From NCBI RefSeq assembly GCF_002159555.1, contig NZ_NFIV01000008.1:49177-113176 (forward strand): DNA of 64,000 nucleotides. The letters are read 5' to 3'. Each line of letters begins with the position of its first letter. Positions within the stretch are counted from its first letter, which is position 1. This DNA is from Muribaculum sp. An289. GTDB lineage: Bacteria > Bacteroidota > Bacteroidia > Bacteroidales > UBA932. Below the pieces are notes generated by a model. That model was given only the letters and a program-made list of their open reading frames with translations. It searched no databases and was not told the origin of the DNA. Below are positions 16,822-24,544 of this stretch, piece after piece. The position numbers and the translations under genes were made by a program.

Positions 16822-18189
16822 TTACAGATTATAGCGTTTCATTTTGTTGTAAAGTGTCTGGCGCGTGATTCCGAGGGACTTCGCAACCAATGACATATTG
16901 CCCTCATACTCTTTCAGGGCATGGGTTATCATTTTGATTTCCATATCCTCCAGAGTCCCCGCAGTAAAATCCTCCCCCTCTTTCACGCCGGTGTTGCGCG
17001 GAGCATATTTTTCCGAAAGCTGGAGGTCGTCCGGTGAAATACAGTTGCCGGAAGTGAGTATCACCGCTTTTTCTATGCAGTTCTGCAACTCCCTGATATT
17101 GCCGCTCCAATCATGCCGGACAAGGGCTTCGCGGGATTCGGTGCTCAAAAAGAGGCCGTCCCTGGAATATTTTTCCGAAAAGATTTTCACGAACATTTCG
17201 GAAAGCGGGAGAATCTCGTCACGCCTCTCCCTTAACGGAGGGAGGTGGAGGTGTATGGTATTGATACGGTAATACAGGTCTTCGCGGAACCGTCCTCCGG
17301 CCACAAGCGCGGGGATGTCGCTGTTGGTAGCGCAAATCAGCCTTATGTCTATCGGGATTGGCTTGTTGCTGCCGACCCTCACGACTGCCCTCTCCTGCAA
17401 TGCCCTGAGCAGCTTTGCCTGAAGATGCAGCGGGATATTTCCTATCTCGTCAAGAAACAGGGTTCCTCCGCCGGCTTCCTCGAATTTGCCGGTCCTGTCG
17501 GAGCGTGCATCGGTAAAGGCCCCCTTTACATGCCCGAACAGCTCGCTTTCAAAAAGGGTTTCGGGGATGGCCCCCATATCGACGGACACCATAGGCCTGT
17601 CCCTCCGGCCCGAAAGCCTGTGTATCTCCTTGGCCAGCATATCCTTCCCAGTACCGTTCTCCCCGGTAATCAGCACGGAGGCATCCGTCGCCGCTATGCG
17701 TGAAACCTGTTCCTTCAGCAGCCGCATTTTTTCGGAATCCCCCCAATACATTGCCTCGTTTTTCCCTGCGTGCGAAGACTGCCGCTTCTCAGTTTTCCCG
17801 GAAGACAGCATACATGCCGCCTGCAAGGTTGCCGTCAGCTTTTCATTGTCCCAGGGCTTGACAATGAAATCAAAGGCCCCGCGCTTCATCCCTTCGATTG
17901 CAAGGTCGATGTCGGCGTACGCGGTAAAAAGCACGACTTCGGTTTTAGGATAATGTTTCTTTATCTCCGAAAGCCAGAAAAGCCCTTCGTTCCCGTTATT
18001 GACTTCGGAAGTAAAATTCATGTCGAGCAGGACCACGTTGAACGCATCCTCTCCCAAAGAGGACATAATCCCTTTGGGAGAGCCGATGCATTTTACCTTG
18101 GAAAAATATTGCGGCAACAACAGCCTGAGGGCGCTTATTATACCCTCATTGTCATCAACGACAAGTATGGAACCGGATGATTTTTTCAT
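16822..18189 (-). CDS. Sigma-54-dependent response regulator, NtrC family
   Basis: A 455-residue activator with three domains. The receiver domain (about 1-125) has Asp12-Asp13 and phosphoacceptor Asp56 (VVLLDMNF) and a VKPW lysine. The AAA+ domain (about 150-380) has Walker A GENGTGKD, the sigma-54 contact loop reading GAFTDA in place of the textbook GAFTGA, and Walker B GGTLFLDEIGN. The C-terminal Fis-type helix-turn-helix is SLGITRQTLYNKMK. The ATG at 18189 overlaps the stop of the GIN gene by one base (TAATG); upstream in-frame codons run through the GIN gene and are not used. It should bind upstream of, and open, sigma-54 promoters such as the one at 14074-14090. Confidence 0.93.
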   Translation of the reverse strand: MKKSSGSILVVDDNEGIISALRLLLPQYFSKVKCIGSPKGIMSSLGEDAFNVVLLDMNFTSEVNNGNEGLFWLSEIKKHYPKTEVVLFTAYADIDLAIEGMKRGAFDFIVKPWDNEKLTATLQAACMLSSGKTEKRQSSHAGKNEAMYWGDSEKMRLLKEQVSRIAATDASVLITGENGTGKDMLAKEIHRLSGRRDRPMVSVDMGAIPETLFESELFGHVKGAFTDARSDRTGKFEEAGGGTLFLDEIGNIPLHLQAKLLRALQERAVVRVGSNKPIPIDIRLICATNSDIPALVAGGRFREDLYYRINTIHLHLPPLRERRDEILPLSEMFVKIFSEKYSRDGLFLSTESREALVRHDWSGNIRELQNCIEKAVILTSGNCISPDDLQLSEKYAPRNTGVKEGEDFTAGTLEDMEIKMITHALKEYEGNMSLVAKSLGITRQTLYNKMKRYNL

Positions 18190-18980
18190 TATTTCTTTGA
18201 AATGCTTGATGCTCCGGATACGGACTGTTTGGCTATCACTCCCGGCCCGTAGATATCGATTTTCGAAGCCCCGGAACAGTCGAGGACGATTTCCTTGCCG
18301 CACCATACGGATATCTTGGAAGCGCCGCTGCACTCTACGTCGCAATAATCCGCCTTCAACGACTGAGCATCCGTCTTGCTCGCCCCGGAAACCTTGATAC
18401 CGAGCTCTTTGCAACTGCCTTCAAGCACGGCACCGGATGCTCCGGAAGTCCTTATATACAGTTTGTCCGCCATCAGGGCCAGTTCAATGCCGCTTGCCCC
18501 GGAAACTTCTATTTCAAGGTCCTCCAGCCTCAGCGTATCCTCCGACGATACCTTTGTCGCACCGGTCATGTCGATACTGCTGAATTTTTCTGCCGAAGAA
18601 AGCCTCAGAACCGGATTGGCGATTCCCGAGCCCAATCTTACATTGCGGATGTATTCGACATTGAGACAGCCGTCATCGTCGACTTCACTGCCTATGCAGT
18701 CGAAAAGGTTCACCGGTGCAGTCAGCTCGGCCGTCCCCTCGGCCACTTGCGGAGAGAAAACTATTTCGAAAGCATGGGAAACATCCATGGACTCGAAATC
18801 CCCTATTTCCAAAACCTTCGTAGCGGAAGAATCCGAAGCCCTGACATACGTACTGTCGGCAGGTTCGACCGTGACGAGCCTGTCCCCGTTCAGACTGAAA
18901 GACATGTTAAAGCATGAAGTCAGCGAAAAAAACAGCGGGGACAATACCAGCAAAATGATTGTTATCCTGTTACGTATCAT
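18189..18980 (-). CDS. GIN-domain (DUF2807) lipoprotein
   Basis: A 263-residue exported protein. The ATG at 18980 gives a lipoprotein signal (MIRNRITIILLVLSPLFFSL then TSC), so Cys23 is probably lipidated. The rest is an auto-transporter-like beta helix with recurring SGAS turns (at least seven, for example EVSGASGIEL, KVSGASKTDA, ECSGASKISV, DCSGASKIDI). The family is common in Bacteroidota; its function is not known. It is the first gene of the operon with the response regulator and kinase, so it may be an envelope-side partner or a product of the same stress response. The alternative start at 18998 would be TTG and is less likely. Confidence 0.85.
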   Translation of the reverse strand: MIRNRITIILLVLSPLFFSLTSCFNMSFSLNGDRLVTVEPADSTYVRASDSSATKVLEIGDFESMDVSHAFEIVFSPQVAEGTAELTAPVNLFDCIGSEVDDDGCLNVEYIRNVRLGSGIANPVLRLSSAEKFSSIDMTGATKVSSEDTLRLEDLEIEVSGASGIELALMADKLYIRTSGASGAVLEGSCKELGIKVSGASKTDAQSLKADYCDVECSGASKISVWCGKEIVLDCSGASKIDIYGPGVIAKQSVSGASSISKK

Positions 18981-19020
18981 AATAAAATAATATTTCAAAA
19001 TCCTTTTAATACACTGTCTG

Positions 19021-19028
19021 CAAAATTA
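19021..19028 (-). promoter_or_regulatory. -7 box for the GIN/regulator/kinase operon
   Basis: Minus strand reads TAATTTTG, an exact TAnnTTTG match, 40 bases before the GIN ATG at 18980. This suggests the two-component operon itself is expressed from the housekeeping sigma factor. Confidence 0.55.
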
Positions 19029-19048
19029 ATGAAAATACCGTAAAGTAA

Positions 19049-19648
19049 CTAAAAACGGATGCCGAAGACAAAACCGCTCATGAATTCGAACATGCCGCTT
19101 TTGCCATATTCGATCACTACTCCCATGAGTTTGCTCTGGAAGCCGAAATAACACCGGTTTATTTCATATTTCAACATAAGTCCGGCTTCCGCTGCCAACC
19201 GGTAAGACCTTTGGGGTGTACCGAAGCCGCCCGTGGCGAATCCGACACCCAGCCTCGGTTCCATGCTGAAACTGGAATTCTTGAATCTCTGTATGTCATA
19301 ACCCAATGCCACCATTCCTGTATGCATCTCTGGATATCCCGAGATGGTTTCCTTGTTCGTAAAACCCCATTCGAGGTAAATCACCGAAAATGATTTCGGA
19401 ATCCTGTAGCCTATGGAAACATTTTCGAAGACTCCGTTCCCGGTATGGCTGCCCATCGAATAGAACATGCCGGCTTCCACGTAAATATTCCCCCAATCCT
19501 TTCCGTCCTTGAACTCGTTCTCAATTTCAGAATAGGTCAGAATCCTTTTGTCCTCGGGAGCGGCACACCCGACCGTATCCTGTCCCATGGCGGTTTTTCC
19601 GCCGAAGGCGAGCATGAGCAATGTAAAAAATGTAATTATCCGTTTCAT
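19049..19648 (-). CDS. Putative outer-membrane or exported beta-barrel-like protein
   Basis: A 199-residue protein with a clear signal peptide (MKRIITFFTLLMLAFGGKTA, then MGQD). The mature part alternates polar and hydrophobic residues with many aromatic and glycine residues (YVEAGMFYSMGSHTGNGVFE, VGFATGGFGTPQRSYRLAAE) and ends in an aromatic (FVFGIRF), the usual C-terminus of an outer-membrane barrel. I do not recognise a named family. It is the last gene of the GntR/ABC operon: its ATG is one base after the GntR stop (TGA-T-ATG), so translation is coupled. Its expression should therefore follow that of the transporter. Confidence 0.7.
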   Translation of the reverse strand: MKRIITFFTLLMLAFGGKTAMGQDTVGCAAPEDKRILTYSEIENEFKDGKDWGNIYVEAGMFYSMGSHTGNGVFENVSIGYRIPKSFSVIYLEWGFTNKETISGYPEMHTGMVALGYDIQRFKNSSFSMEPRLGVGFATGGFGTPQRSYRLAAEAGLMLKYEINRCYFGFQSKLMGVVIEYGKSGMFEFMSGFVFGIRF

Positions 19649-19649
19649 A

Positions 19650-20042
19650 TCAATTACTTTTAACAAGTTCTTCTTCCTGTACTTCATCGAATCCTTTTTC
19701 AACGGCTTCTATCGCATTTTCTCGGGTAAAGCCGAGAAGGAACATTTTCTTAATCAACTGCGGGAGGTCATTGTCGATAAGTTTTTTCTTCTGATTCTCG
19801 AGTATCAGCGAGATGCTTCCCGAAGATACGAAATAACCTATTCCGCGCTTGTTGTAGATAATGTTTTTCTGTTGCAGATAATCGTAGCTGCGCATCATCG
19901 TATTCGGGTTTACCTGATACTCGGCGCCCATCTCCCTGACAGAGGGGATACGGCAGTCCGGGCCCCATTTTCCCGACAGTATGTTTTCACAGATACGGTC
20001 GGCTATCTGAAGATATATCGGCATATTGTCATCGAATTGCAT
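19650..20042 (-). CDS. GntR-family regulator, YtrA type
   Basis: A 130-residue repressor. An N-terminal winged helix (residues about 8-75: PIYLQIADRICENILSGKW, IPSVREMGAEYQVNPNTMM) is followed by a short helical tail rather than a ligand-binding domain, which defines the YtrA subfamily. Members usually repress an ABC transporter in the same operon. The gene lies 12 bases after the permease gene. A perfect 9-base inverted repeat at 21778-21799, just after the operon's -7 box, is the likely binding site, so the operon should be self-repressed. The inducing signal is unknown; in the family it is often a cell-envelope antibiotic. Confidence 0.9.
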   Translation of the reverse strand: MQFDDNMPIYLQIADRICENILSGKWGPDCRIPSVREMGAEYQVNPNTMMRSYDYLQQKNIIYNKRGIGYFVSSGSISLILENQKKKLIDNDLPQLIKKMFLLGFTRENAIEAVEKGFDEVQEEELVKSN

Positions 20043-20054
20043 GGTAAAACCTCC

Positions 20055-20921
20055 TTACGATTTGACGGTCCTGAGTCTGTAATATATGGCTATGCTCAGT
20101 GCGATGAAGGCCACGATGCTGAAAATCAGACCGTATTGCAAAAGCTTATCTGCCGTATCAAATATCTGCATCGGAATATATTCGGCCTGCTCTGCCGATT
20201 GGGTTTCGATTCCCTCCATAAGAAACAGGACCTTCTTCCCGAAAAAAATAGTCTGCAAATTCCCGAGCACGAGGCTCAAACCAAGATAAACGGCTATGGT
20301 TTTCAACACTTTGTAAGACTTGAACAGAATTGCGCAGAGAAGAACGAATGCCGCAACCATGAAATAGCCGGCTATCCAGCTCCACAATGCATGATTGAGC
20401 ACAGACGCCATTCCGGGCACGAATACTTCGCCGTAAAATTTATCGATGCTGTGAGCCATATCCGCCGGATTCATGTATCCGGTAAAACCTCCGAGCCCCG
20501 TAAGGGCAATCAGGGTATCGCCAGCCCATCCGGCAAGGAAAATTACTATCGGAGTGAAAATATAATATATGATGGTAATGCTCAGGAATTTTTCCAATGT
20601 CGAGGCCGGCAGCATCAATTGCGTGATATTGTTACGCCTGTCGGTCAGATGTCCGAAACTCGATGTTGCCATGAAAAGCATAAGTATGATATGCGTTATG
20701 CAAAGTATGACAAACCTCGCCACAGGATATACGGGAATCTCCTCCCCGAAACGGTACATGAATATCAGATCATACAGCTGCATGACCAGCGCAACCGCCA
20801 AAAGCACTATCGCCGGAGTGAGGAGCATCGAAAGCCCCGCCCTGTTTGCCGTCCCTATGATATCGTGCCGGAGTGTACGGCCGAATCTTTTAAAACTGAA
20901 TATGTCGTTCATGGCTGTCAT
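20055..20921 (-). CDS. ABC-2-type integral membrane protein of the GntR-regulated transporter
   Basis: A 288-residue membrane protein with about six hydrophobic segments (for example LLTPAIVLLAVALVMQLYDL, FVILCITHIILMLFMATSSF, YFMVAAFVLLCAIL, LIFSIVAFIALSIAIYY). No catalytic motif is seen. The start overlaps the ATPase stop by four bases (ATGA), so the pair are coupled partners. An internal ATG nine bases on (20912) is also possible. It is probably the permease through which the ATPase acts; direction of transport and substrate are unknown. Confidence 0.8.
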   Translation of the reverse strand: MTAMNDIFSFKRFGRTLRHDIIGTANRAGLSMLLTPAIVLLAVALVMQLYDLIFMYRFGEEIPVYPVARFVILCITHIILMLFMATSSFGHLTDRRNNITQLMLPASTLEKFLSITIIYYIFTPIVIFLAGWAGDTLIALTGLGGFTGYMNPADMAHSIDKFYGEVFVPGMASVLNHALWSWIAGYFMVAAFVLLCAILFKSYKVLKTIAVYLGLSLVLGNLQTIFFGKKVLFLMEGIETQSAEQAEYIPMQIFDTADKLLQYGLIFSIVAFIALSIAIYYRLRTVKS

Positions 20922-21754
20922 TGTTTTTCAAAAAATGATTGTATTGTTTCCTTGTTTCTGTAAACCGCGTTGAAGAGCGCCTCGATGTTGACCTTGCTGT
21001 CCGCCCCGGTCACATTCGGGAGCACCTGGATCATGCCGGCGGCATTGGCCTCACGGTAAAGGGCCGTTTCGTCCACCGTTCCGCTGTAGTCAAAATACAG
21101 CCTGTCGGTAATCTGCTGTATGGTAGCGTTCAGCAGCACCCTCTCCTTGTCGAGGATGATTATCGGATCTATCACGTTCTCGACGTCCTTTACCTGATGC
21201 GTTGAAATGATGATTATCCTGTTTTCCGTGCTGAGACGGACAATCAGGGAACGGAACGTGGCCTTGGACGGTATGTCGAGACCGTTGGTAGGCTCGTCCA
21301 TAAGAAGATACTTGGTCCCGAGCGACAGTGCAAAGGCAAGGTGGGCCTTTTTCTGCTGCCCGAAAGACATTTTACGGAAAGACATCCGCGGGTCTATTTC
21401 CAATTCCTTTGCAAAGTCCAGGAAAACGTCCATGCTGAAATTTGGATAAAACCTTCCATTTTCCTTAACGAAAGTCATTACCGTCCCTTTCGGAACAGGT
21501 ATTTCATCCGGCACGTAAAAAATATTTTCAAGGAAAGACGGCTTCCTGCTTTCCGGTTTCATACCGTCTACCTTGATTGTACCGTTGGAGTGGCGGCTTT
21601 GCTGCAAAGAGCAAATCAGCTTCAACAGGGTGGTCTTTCCCACCCCGTTTTCACCGAGCAGTCCGTAAATCGAACCTTCCTTGAAGTTTACGGACAGGTT
21701 CCGGAACACGGGCCTTTGCCCGTAACCGAAAGTAAGATTGCTGATTTCGATCAT
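20918..21754 (-). CDS. ABC transporter ATPase of the GntR-regulated operon
   Basis: A 278-residue ATPase. It shows Walker A GENGVGKTT near residue 34, a variant signature FGQQKKAHLAFAL in place of LSGGQ, Walker B KYLLMDEPTNGLD, and a switch histidine in IISTHQVKD. The C-terminal 70 residues are an accessory domain seen in YtrB/EcsA-like exporters. It is the first gene of the operon and starts 47 bases from the -7 box, with the operator between them. The departure from LSGGQ is notable but tolerated in this subfamily. Confidence 0.9.
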   Translation of the reverse strand: MIEISNLTFGYGQRPVFRNLSVNFKEGSIYGLLGENGVGKTTLLKLICSLQQSRHSNGTIKVDGMKPESRKPSFLENIFYVPDEIPVPKGTVMTFVKENGRFYPNFSMDVFLDFAKELEIDPRMSFRKMSFGQQKKAHLAFALSLGTKYLLMDEPTNGLDIPSKATFRSLIVRLSTENRIIIISTHQVKDVENVIDPIIILDKERVLLNATIQQITDRLYFDYSGTVDETALYREANAAGMIQVLPNVTGADSKVNIEALFNAVYRNKETIQSFFEKQ

Positions 21755-21777
21755 ATCGTAGTAGTATTATTGTTTTG

Positions 21778-21799
21778 GTGTATTAGAAAACTAATACAC
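21778..21799. promoter_or_regulatory. Inverted-repeat operator for the GntR/YtrA regulator
   Basis: GTGTATTAG-AAAA-CTAATACAC is a perfect 9-base inverted repeat with a four-base spacer. It lies immediately downstream of the -7 box, at about the start of transcription, an effective place for repression. YtrA-type operators are typically TA-rich inverted repeats of this kind. Confidence 0.7.
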
Positions 21800-21801
21800 T
21801 G

Positions 21802-21832
21802 CAAATGTAATGGGATTTTTTTAATCTGCAAA
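21802..21832 (-). promoter_or_regulatory. Promoter of the GntR/ABC operon
   Basis: On the minus strand TTTG (21829-21832), exactly 19 bases of spacer, then TACATTTG (21802-21809), the full Bacteroidota promoter pattern. Confidence 0.75.
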
Positions 21833-21885
21833 AATTTTTTTCAGGATTTTTTCACTTTTTGCCGTTTCGGGCACGACTTTTTGCT

Positions 21886-21936
21886 GCTTCGAGCCAAACC
21901 TATGCAGCTTCGAGCCAAACCTATGCAGCTTCGAGC
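21886..21936. repeat. 21-bp tandem repeat, 2.4 copies
   Basis: The unit GCTTCGAGCCAAACCTATGC-A occurs at 21886-21906 and 21907-21927 without change, then again in part up to 21936. It expands the left end of the transposable repeat; the right copy lacks it. Confidence 0.85.
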
Positions 21937-22126
21937 ACACCCCGACTTAACCCTTATTCATGTAACATATTGACAATCAATAAAATAGCCATTAGGTATA
22001 AAAAATCGCTGTGGATTTCAAGGGGTTCGGAACACCTCAGAATCCACAGTGAAAAATTTTTCATCTTAGTACTAACGTGCTGTATATCAGCACGCAACCA
22101 CACTCTTTAATTAAGTCGGGGCGTGC
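21935..22126. repeat. ~192-bp structured repeat, left copy
   Basis: Inverted termini (GCACACCCCGACTTAA at the left, TTAAGTCGGGGCGTGC at the right). The central hairpin has arms CTGTGGATT and AATCCACAG with an inner GGGGTTC/GAACACC stem. It matches the copy at 23081-23271 over its length with scattered substitutions. Confidence 0.85.
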
Positions 22127-22147
22127 TTCAGAGCGAGTAAAAATTGA

Positions 22148-22175
22148 CCGGCTTGAAGGATTTTGCTACATTTGC
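22148..22175 (+). promoter_or_regulatory. Promoter of transposase 2
   Basis: TACATTTG at 22168-22175 is an exact -7 box, with a TTG-containing -33 region about 20 bases upstream. It lies 20 bases before the ATG at 22196, between the left repeat and the gene. Confidence 0.55.
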
Positions 22176-22195
22176 TCCAAACAAGAGGGGACGAT

Positions 22196-23047
22196 ATGGA
22201 GAGTGAGGAATATTTTCATGTATGTACTGACGGATTGTCCCGCAGTATGATTTTCAGGACAGACGAGGATTTTATCAACGGAATGAACGATGTGGCCGTA
22301 TGCGCATTGCTACGTCCGGTAAAGCTGTACTGCTTCTGCCTGATGAGCAACCATGTACATTTTGTCATGAAGGGGCATTACGAAACATGCAATGGCTTCA
22401 TCCGCCTGCTTAAAAGGAAGATAAGCTCAAGGATTACCGCCTTCAGCGGGGACACAGCAATTATCAGGATAGATTCGCAAGACTATATGAAAAAGGTAAT
22501 CGCATACGTGTTGAGAAACCCGATGGCCGCCCAGGCAAATCTCACGCCATGGAATTACAGGTGGAGTTCCATCGGGTCGTACTTTTCCCAGACAAAGGAG
22601 TATGCTTACGGCTGCATACAGGCATCCGGAATGTCCGTCAGGCAAAAGCGTGCCCTCTTTGGGACGAGGGTGGCACTTCCGGATGAATATGAACTGTCTA
22701 CCGACGGGATGATATATCCGCACAATTATATAGAGTATGAATTTGTTGAACGACTCTACCGCACTCCGGAAGAATTCATCTACCATCTGTCGGTAAACAA
22801 TGACCGGATACTGGAAATGGAGACAGGAATTCTCAGGCATGGGCGATACAATGACCAGGAACTGTACAATTCTGCCATGGAGATTTGCCGAAAAAAATTC
22901 GACAAGCCCGGCATCGATTATCTTGCCATAGAAGAAAAACTACATCTCGCGGAGATGTTGCGGAAACACTATGGTGCAGGCACGAAGCAGATTTCACGGG
23001 TAACTGGCATCGACCCGACACTACTTGCCGGACACCGCATACAATAA
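22196..23047 (+). CDS. REP-associated Y1 (HUH) transposase 2
   Basis: A 283-residue Y1 transposase starting MESEEYFHVCTDGLSRSMIF. The HUH motif is CLMSNHVHFVMKG near residue 55, followed by VIAYVLRNPMAAQ and WSSIGSYFSQ. The ATG at 22196 is chosen because it follows a promoter at 22168-22175 and matches the length of transposase 1; an earlier in-frame ATG at 22163 lies upstream of the promoter. The C-terminus carries a helix-turn-helix-like end (YGAGTKQISRVTGIDPTLLA) that may bind the flanking palindromes. The frame is intact, so the element may still be active. Confidence 0.88.
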   Translation: MESEEYFHVCTDGLSRSMIFRTDEDFINGMNDVAVCALLRPVKLYCFCLMSNHVHFVMKGHYETCNGFIRLLKRKISSRITAFSGDTAIIRIDSQDYMKKVIAYVLRNPMAAQANLTPWNYRWSSIGSYFSQTKEYAYGCIQASGMSVRQKRALFGTRVALPDEYELSTDGMIYPHNYIEYEFVERLYRTPEEFIYHLSVNNDRILEMETGILRHGRYNDQELYNSAMEICRKKFDKPGIDYLAIEEKLHLAEMLRKHYGAGTKQISRVTGIDPTLLAGHRIQ

Positions 23048-23080
23048 CGGCTTACGCCAATGCACTTTTTGCCGCTTTGG

Positions 23081-23271
23081 GCACGCCCCGACTTAACCTC
23101 CACCTATACAATACATTAATAATCAACAAGATAAACATTAGACGTAAAAAATCACTGTGGATTTCAAGGGGTTCGGAACCCCTCAGAATCCACAGTGAGA
23201 AATTTTTATTACAACACTAACATGCTGTATATCAATACATAACTACGCTTCTTAATTAAGTCGGGGCGTGC
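23081..23271. repeat. ~191-bp structured repeat, right copy
   Basis: Begins GCACGCCCCGACTTAA and ends TTAAGTCGGGGCGTGC, a 16-base perfect inverted repeat. The central hairpin has arms CACTGTGGATT and AATCCACAGTG with a perfect inner GGGGTTC/GAACCCC stem. It ends 66 bases before the rnfA stop codon and may also act as a transcription barrier after the rnf operon. Confidence 0.85.
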
Positions 23272-23337
23272 TTCAAGCCCCAAATCACGGCATCACTACC
23301 AGCAGGAGCCAGAAGGCACTGAGCCAACCAGGAGGCA

Positions 23338-23940
23338 TTAAACCAGCCCGGCGAAGCCCATGAAGGCCATCGCAAGGATACCCGCGGTCAAAAGCGCTAC
23401 AGGAATGCCCTTGAACGACTTCGGAACGGACGCAAGTTCGAGCTGCTCCCTGATTCCCGAGAAAATTATCATGGCGACACCGTATCCCAAAGCGCTTGCG
23501 AAAGCGTAGAATACGGATTCCCCGAGATTGAGCATGGCAGGTTCGCCTCCTCCGAAAGCGAATTCCTTTGTCACTACGACCAAAGCGATACCAAGCACCG
23601 TACAGTTCGTGGTAATCAACGGCAGGAAAATTCCAAGGGCAGAGTACAGCGAAGGGGAAATCTTCTTCAGTATGATTTCGACCATCTGCACAAGGGCGGC
23701 AATGACGAGTATGAAACTTATCGTCTGCAAGAACTCCAGGCCAAGTGGAACCAGCACGTATATCTGCAACAGGTAAGTGACAAGGGTCGCAAGAGTCATG
23801 ACGAAACATACCGCGCCAGACATTCCCACAGCCGTGGAAACCTTATTGGATACGCCAAGGAAAGGACAGACCCCGAGGAACTGTGCAAGCAGGATATTGT
23901 TTACAAAAACCGCGGAAATTATTATTATCAGAAATTCCAT
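23338..23940 (-). CDS. rnfA: Rnf complex subunit RnfA
   Basis: A 200-residue integral membrane subunit of the ferredoxin:NAD+ oxidoreductase (Rnf), which pumps Na+ or H+. About six transmembrane segments are seen, with the conserved phrase NNILLAQFLGVCPFLGVSNK near residue 15 carrying the cysteine shared by RnfA and NqrE. It is homologous to RnfE, and the two form an antiparallel pair in the membrane that binds an iron-sulfur centre. It is the last gene of the operon, 11 bases after rnfE, and is followed by a transposable repeat. Confidence 0.95.
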   Translation of the reverse strand: MEFLIIIISAVFVNNILLAQFLGVCPFLGVSNKVSTAVGMSGAVCFVMTLATLVTYLLQIYVLVPLGLEFLQTISFILVIAALVQMVEIILKKISPSLYSALGIFLPLITTNCTVLGIALVVVTKEFAFGGGEPAMLNLGESVFYAFASALGYGVAMIIFSGIREQLELASVPKSFKGIPVALLTAGILAMAFMGFAGLV

Positions 23941-23951
23941 AACCAGTTCTC

Positions 23952-24542
23952 CTACAATTTAATCTTGGCCGTAAGCCTTCTAAAAACGACTATAAGGTAA
24001 CCGAGCACGATGAACGCTCCCGGAGCAAGTATGAAAGCAAGCATGCCGTCGCCCGAAATGAATTTCATTCCGAAAACGGAACCGCTTCCGAGTATTTCCC
24101 TGACGAGCCCGAGGATGGTAAGGGCGAAAGTGAAACCGAGTCCGATGCCTATGCCGTCGCAGGCCGAATCAATCACCCCGTGTTTGTTTGCGTATGCCTC
24201 CGCCCTGCCGAGCACTATGCAGTTCACCACGATAAGAGGGATGAACAGTCCGAGGGTCTCGTACAGCGAAGGCAGGAAAGCCTGCATCAGAAGCTGGACA
24301 ATCGTCACGAAAGTGGCAATCACCACTATATAACAAGGTATCCTGACTTTGTCGGGAATGAACCGCGCTATTGCCGAAATGGCCATATTGGAAAGAATCA
24401 GCACGCACATCGTGGCGAGCCCCATGCCCATTCCGTTTATTGCCGAAGTCGTGGTACCGAGAGTAGGGCACATTCCGAGCAGAAGCACGAAAGTAGGGTT
24501 CTCCTTTATAAGCCCGTTGAGTATTACCTTCATTTTTCCCAT
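23952..24542 (-). CDS. rnfE: Rnf complex subunit RnfE
   Basis: A 196-residue membrane subunit, paralogous to RnfA and NqrD. It has about six transmembrane segments and the conserved N-terminal phrase NPTFVLLLGMCPTLGTTTSA with its cysteine. The gene starts 2 bases before the end of the rnfG stop, so translation is tightly coupled. It should pair with RnfA in the membrane core. The start at 24542 (MGKMKVIL) is used; the ATG three codons later is possible. Confidence 0.95.
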   Translation of the reverse strand: MGKMKVILNGLIKENPTFVLLLGMCPTLGTTTSAINGMGMGLATMCVLILSNMAISAIARFIPDKVRIPCYIVVIATFVTIVQLLMQAFLPSLYETLGLFIPLIVVNCIVLGRAEAYANKHGVIDSACDGIGIGLGFTFALTILGLVREILGSGSVFGMKFISGDGMLAFILAPGAFIVLGYLIVVFRRLTAKIKL

Positions 24543-24544
24543 GA

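Larger units (their letters stand above)
21853..23271. mobile_element. Second Y1 transposase element with two ~191-bp structured flanking repeats
   Basis: A transposase gene (22196-23047) lies between direct repeats at 21935-22126 and 23081-23271. A shared lead-in sequence (CACTTTTTGCCG then TTT or TTC GGGCACG) also precedes both copies, at 21853 and about 23062. Each repeat is bounded by inverted ends GCACGCCCCGACTTAA and TTAAGTCGGGGCGTGC and has a long central hairpin. The element lies between the GntR/ABC operon promoter and the end of rnfA. Confidence 0.7.

Noticed and set aside
18190..18414. N-terminal extension of the sigma-54 regulator by 75 codons
   Set aside because: These codons overlap the GIN gene and are arginine-rich noise. 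The ATG at 18189 aligns with the receiver domain start.
21935..23271. Possible composite IS with target-site duplications
   Set aside because: The flanking repeats are long structured units of a Y1-type element. Such transposases do not create target duplications, and none was seen.
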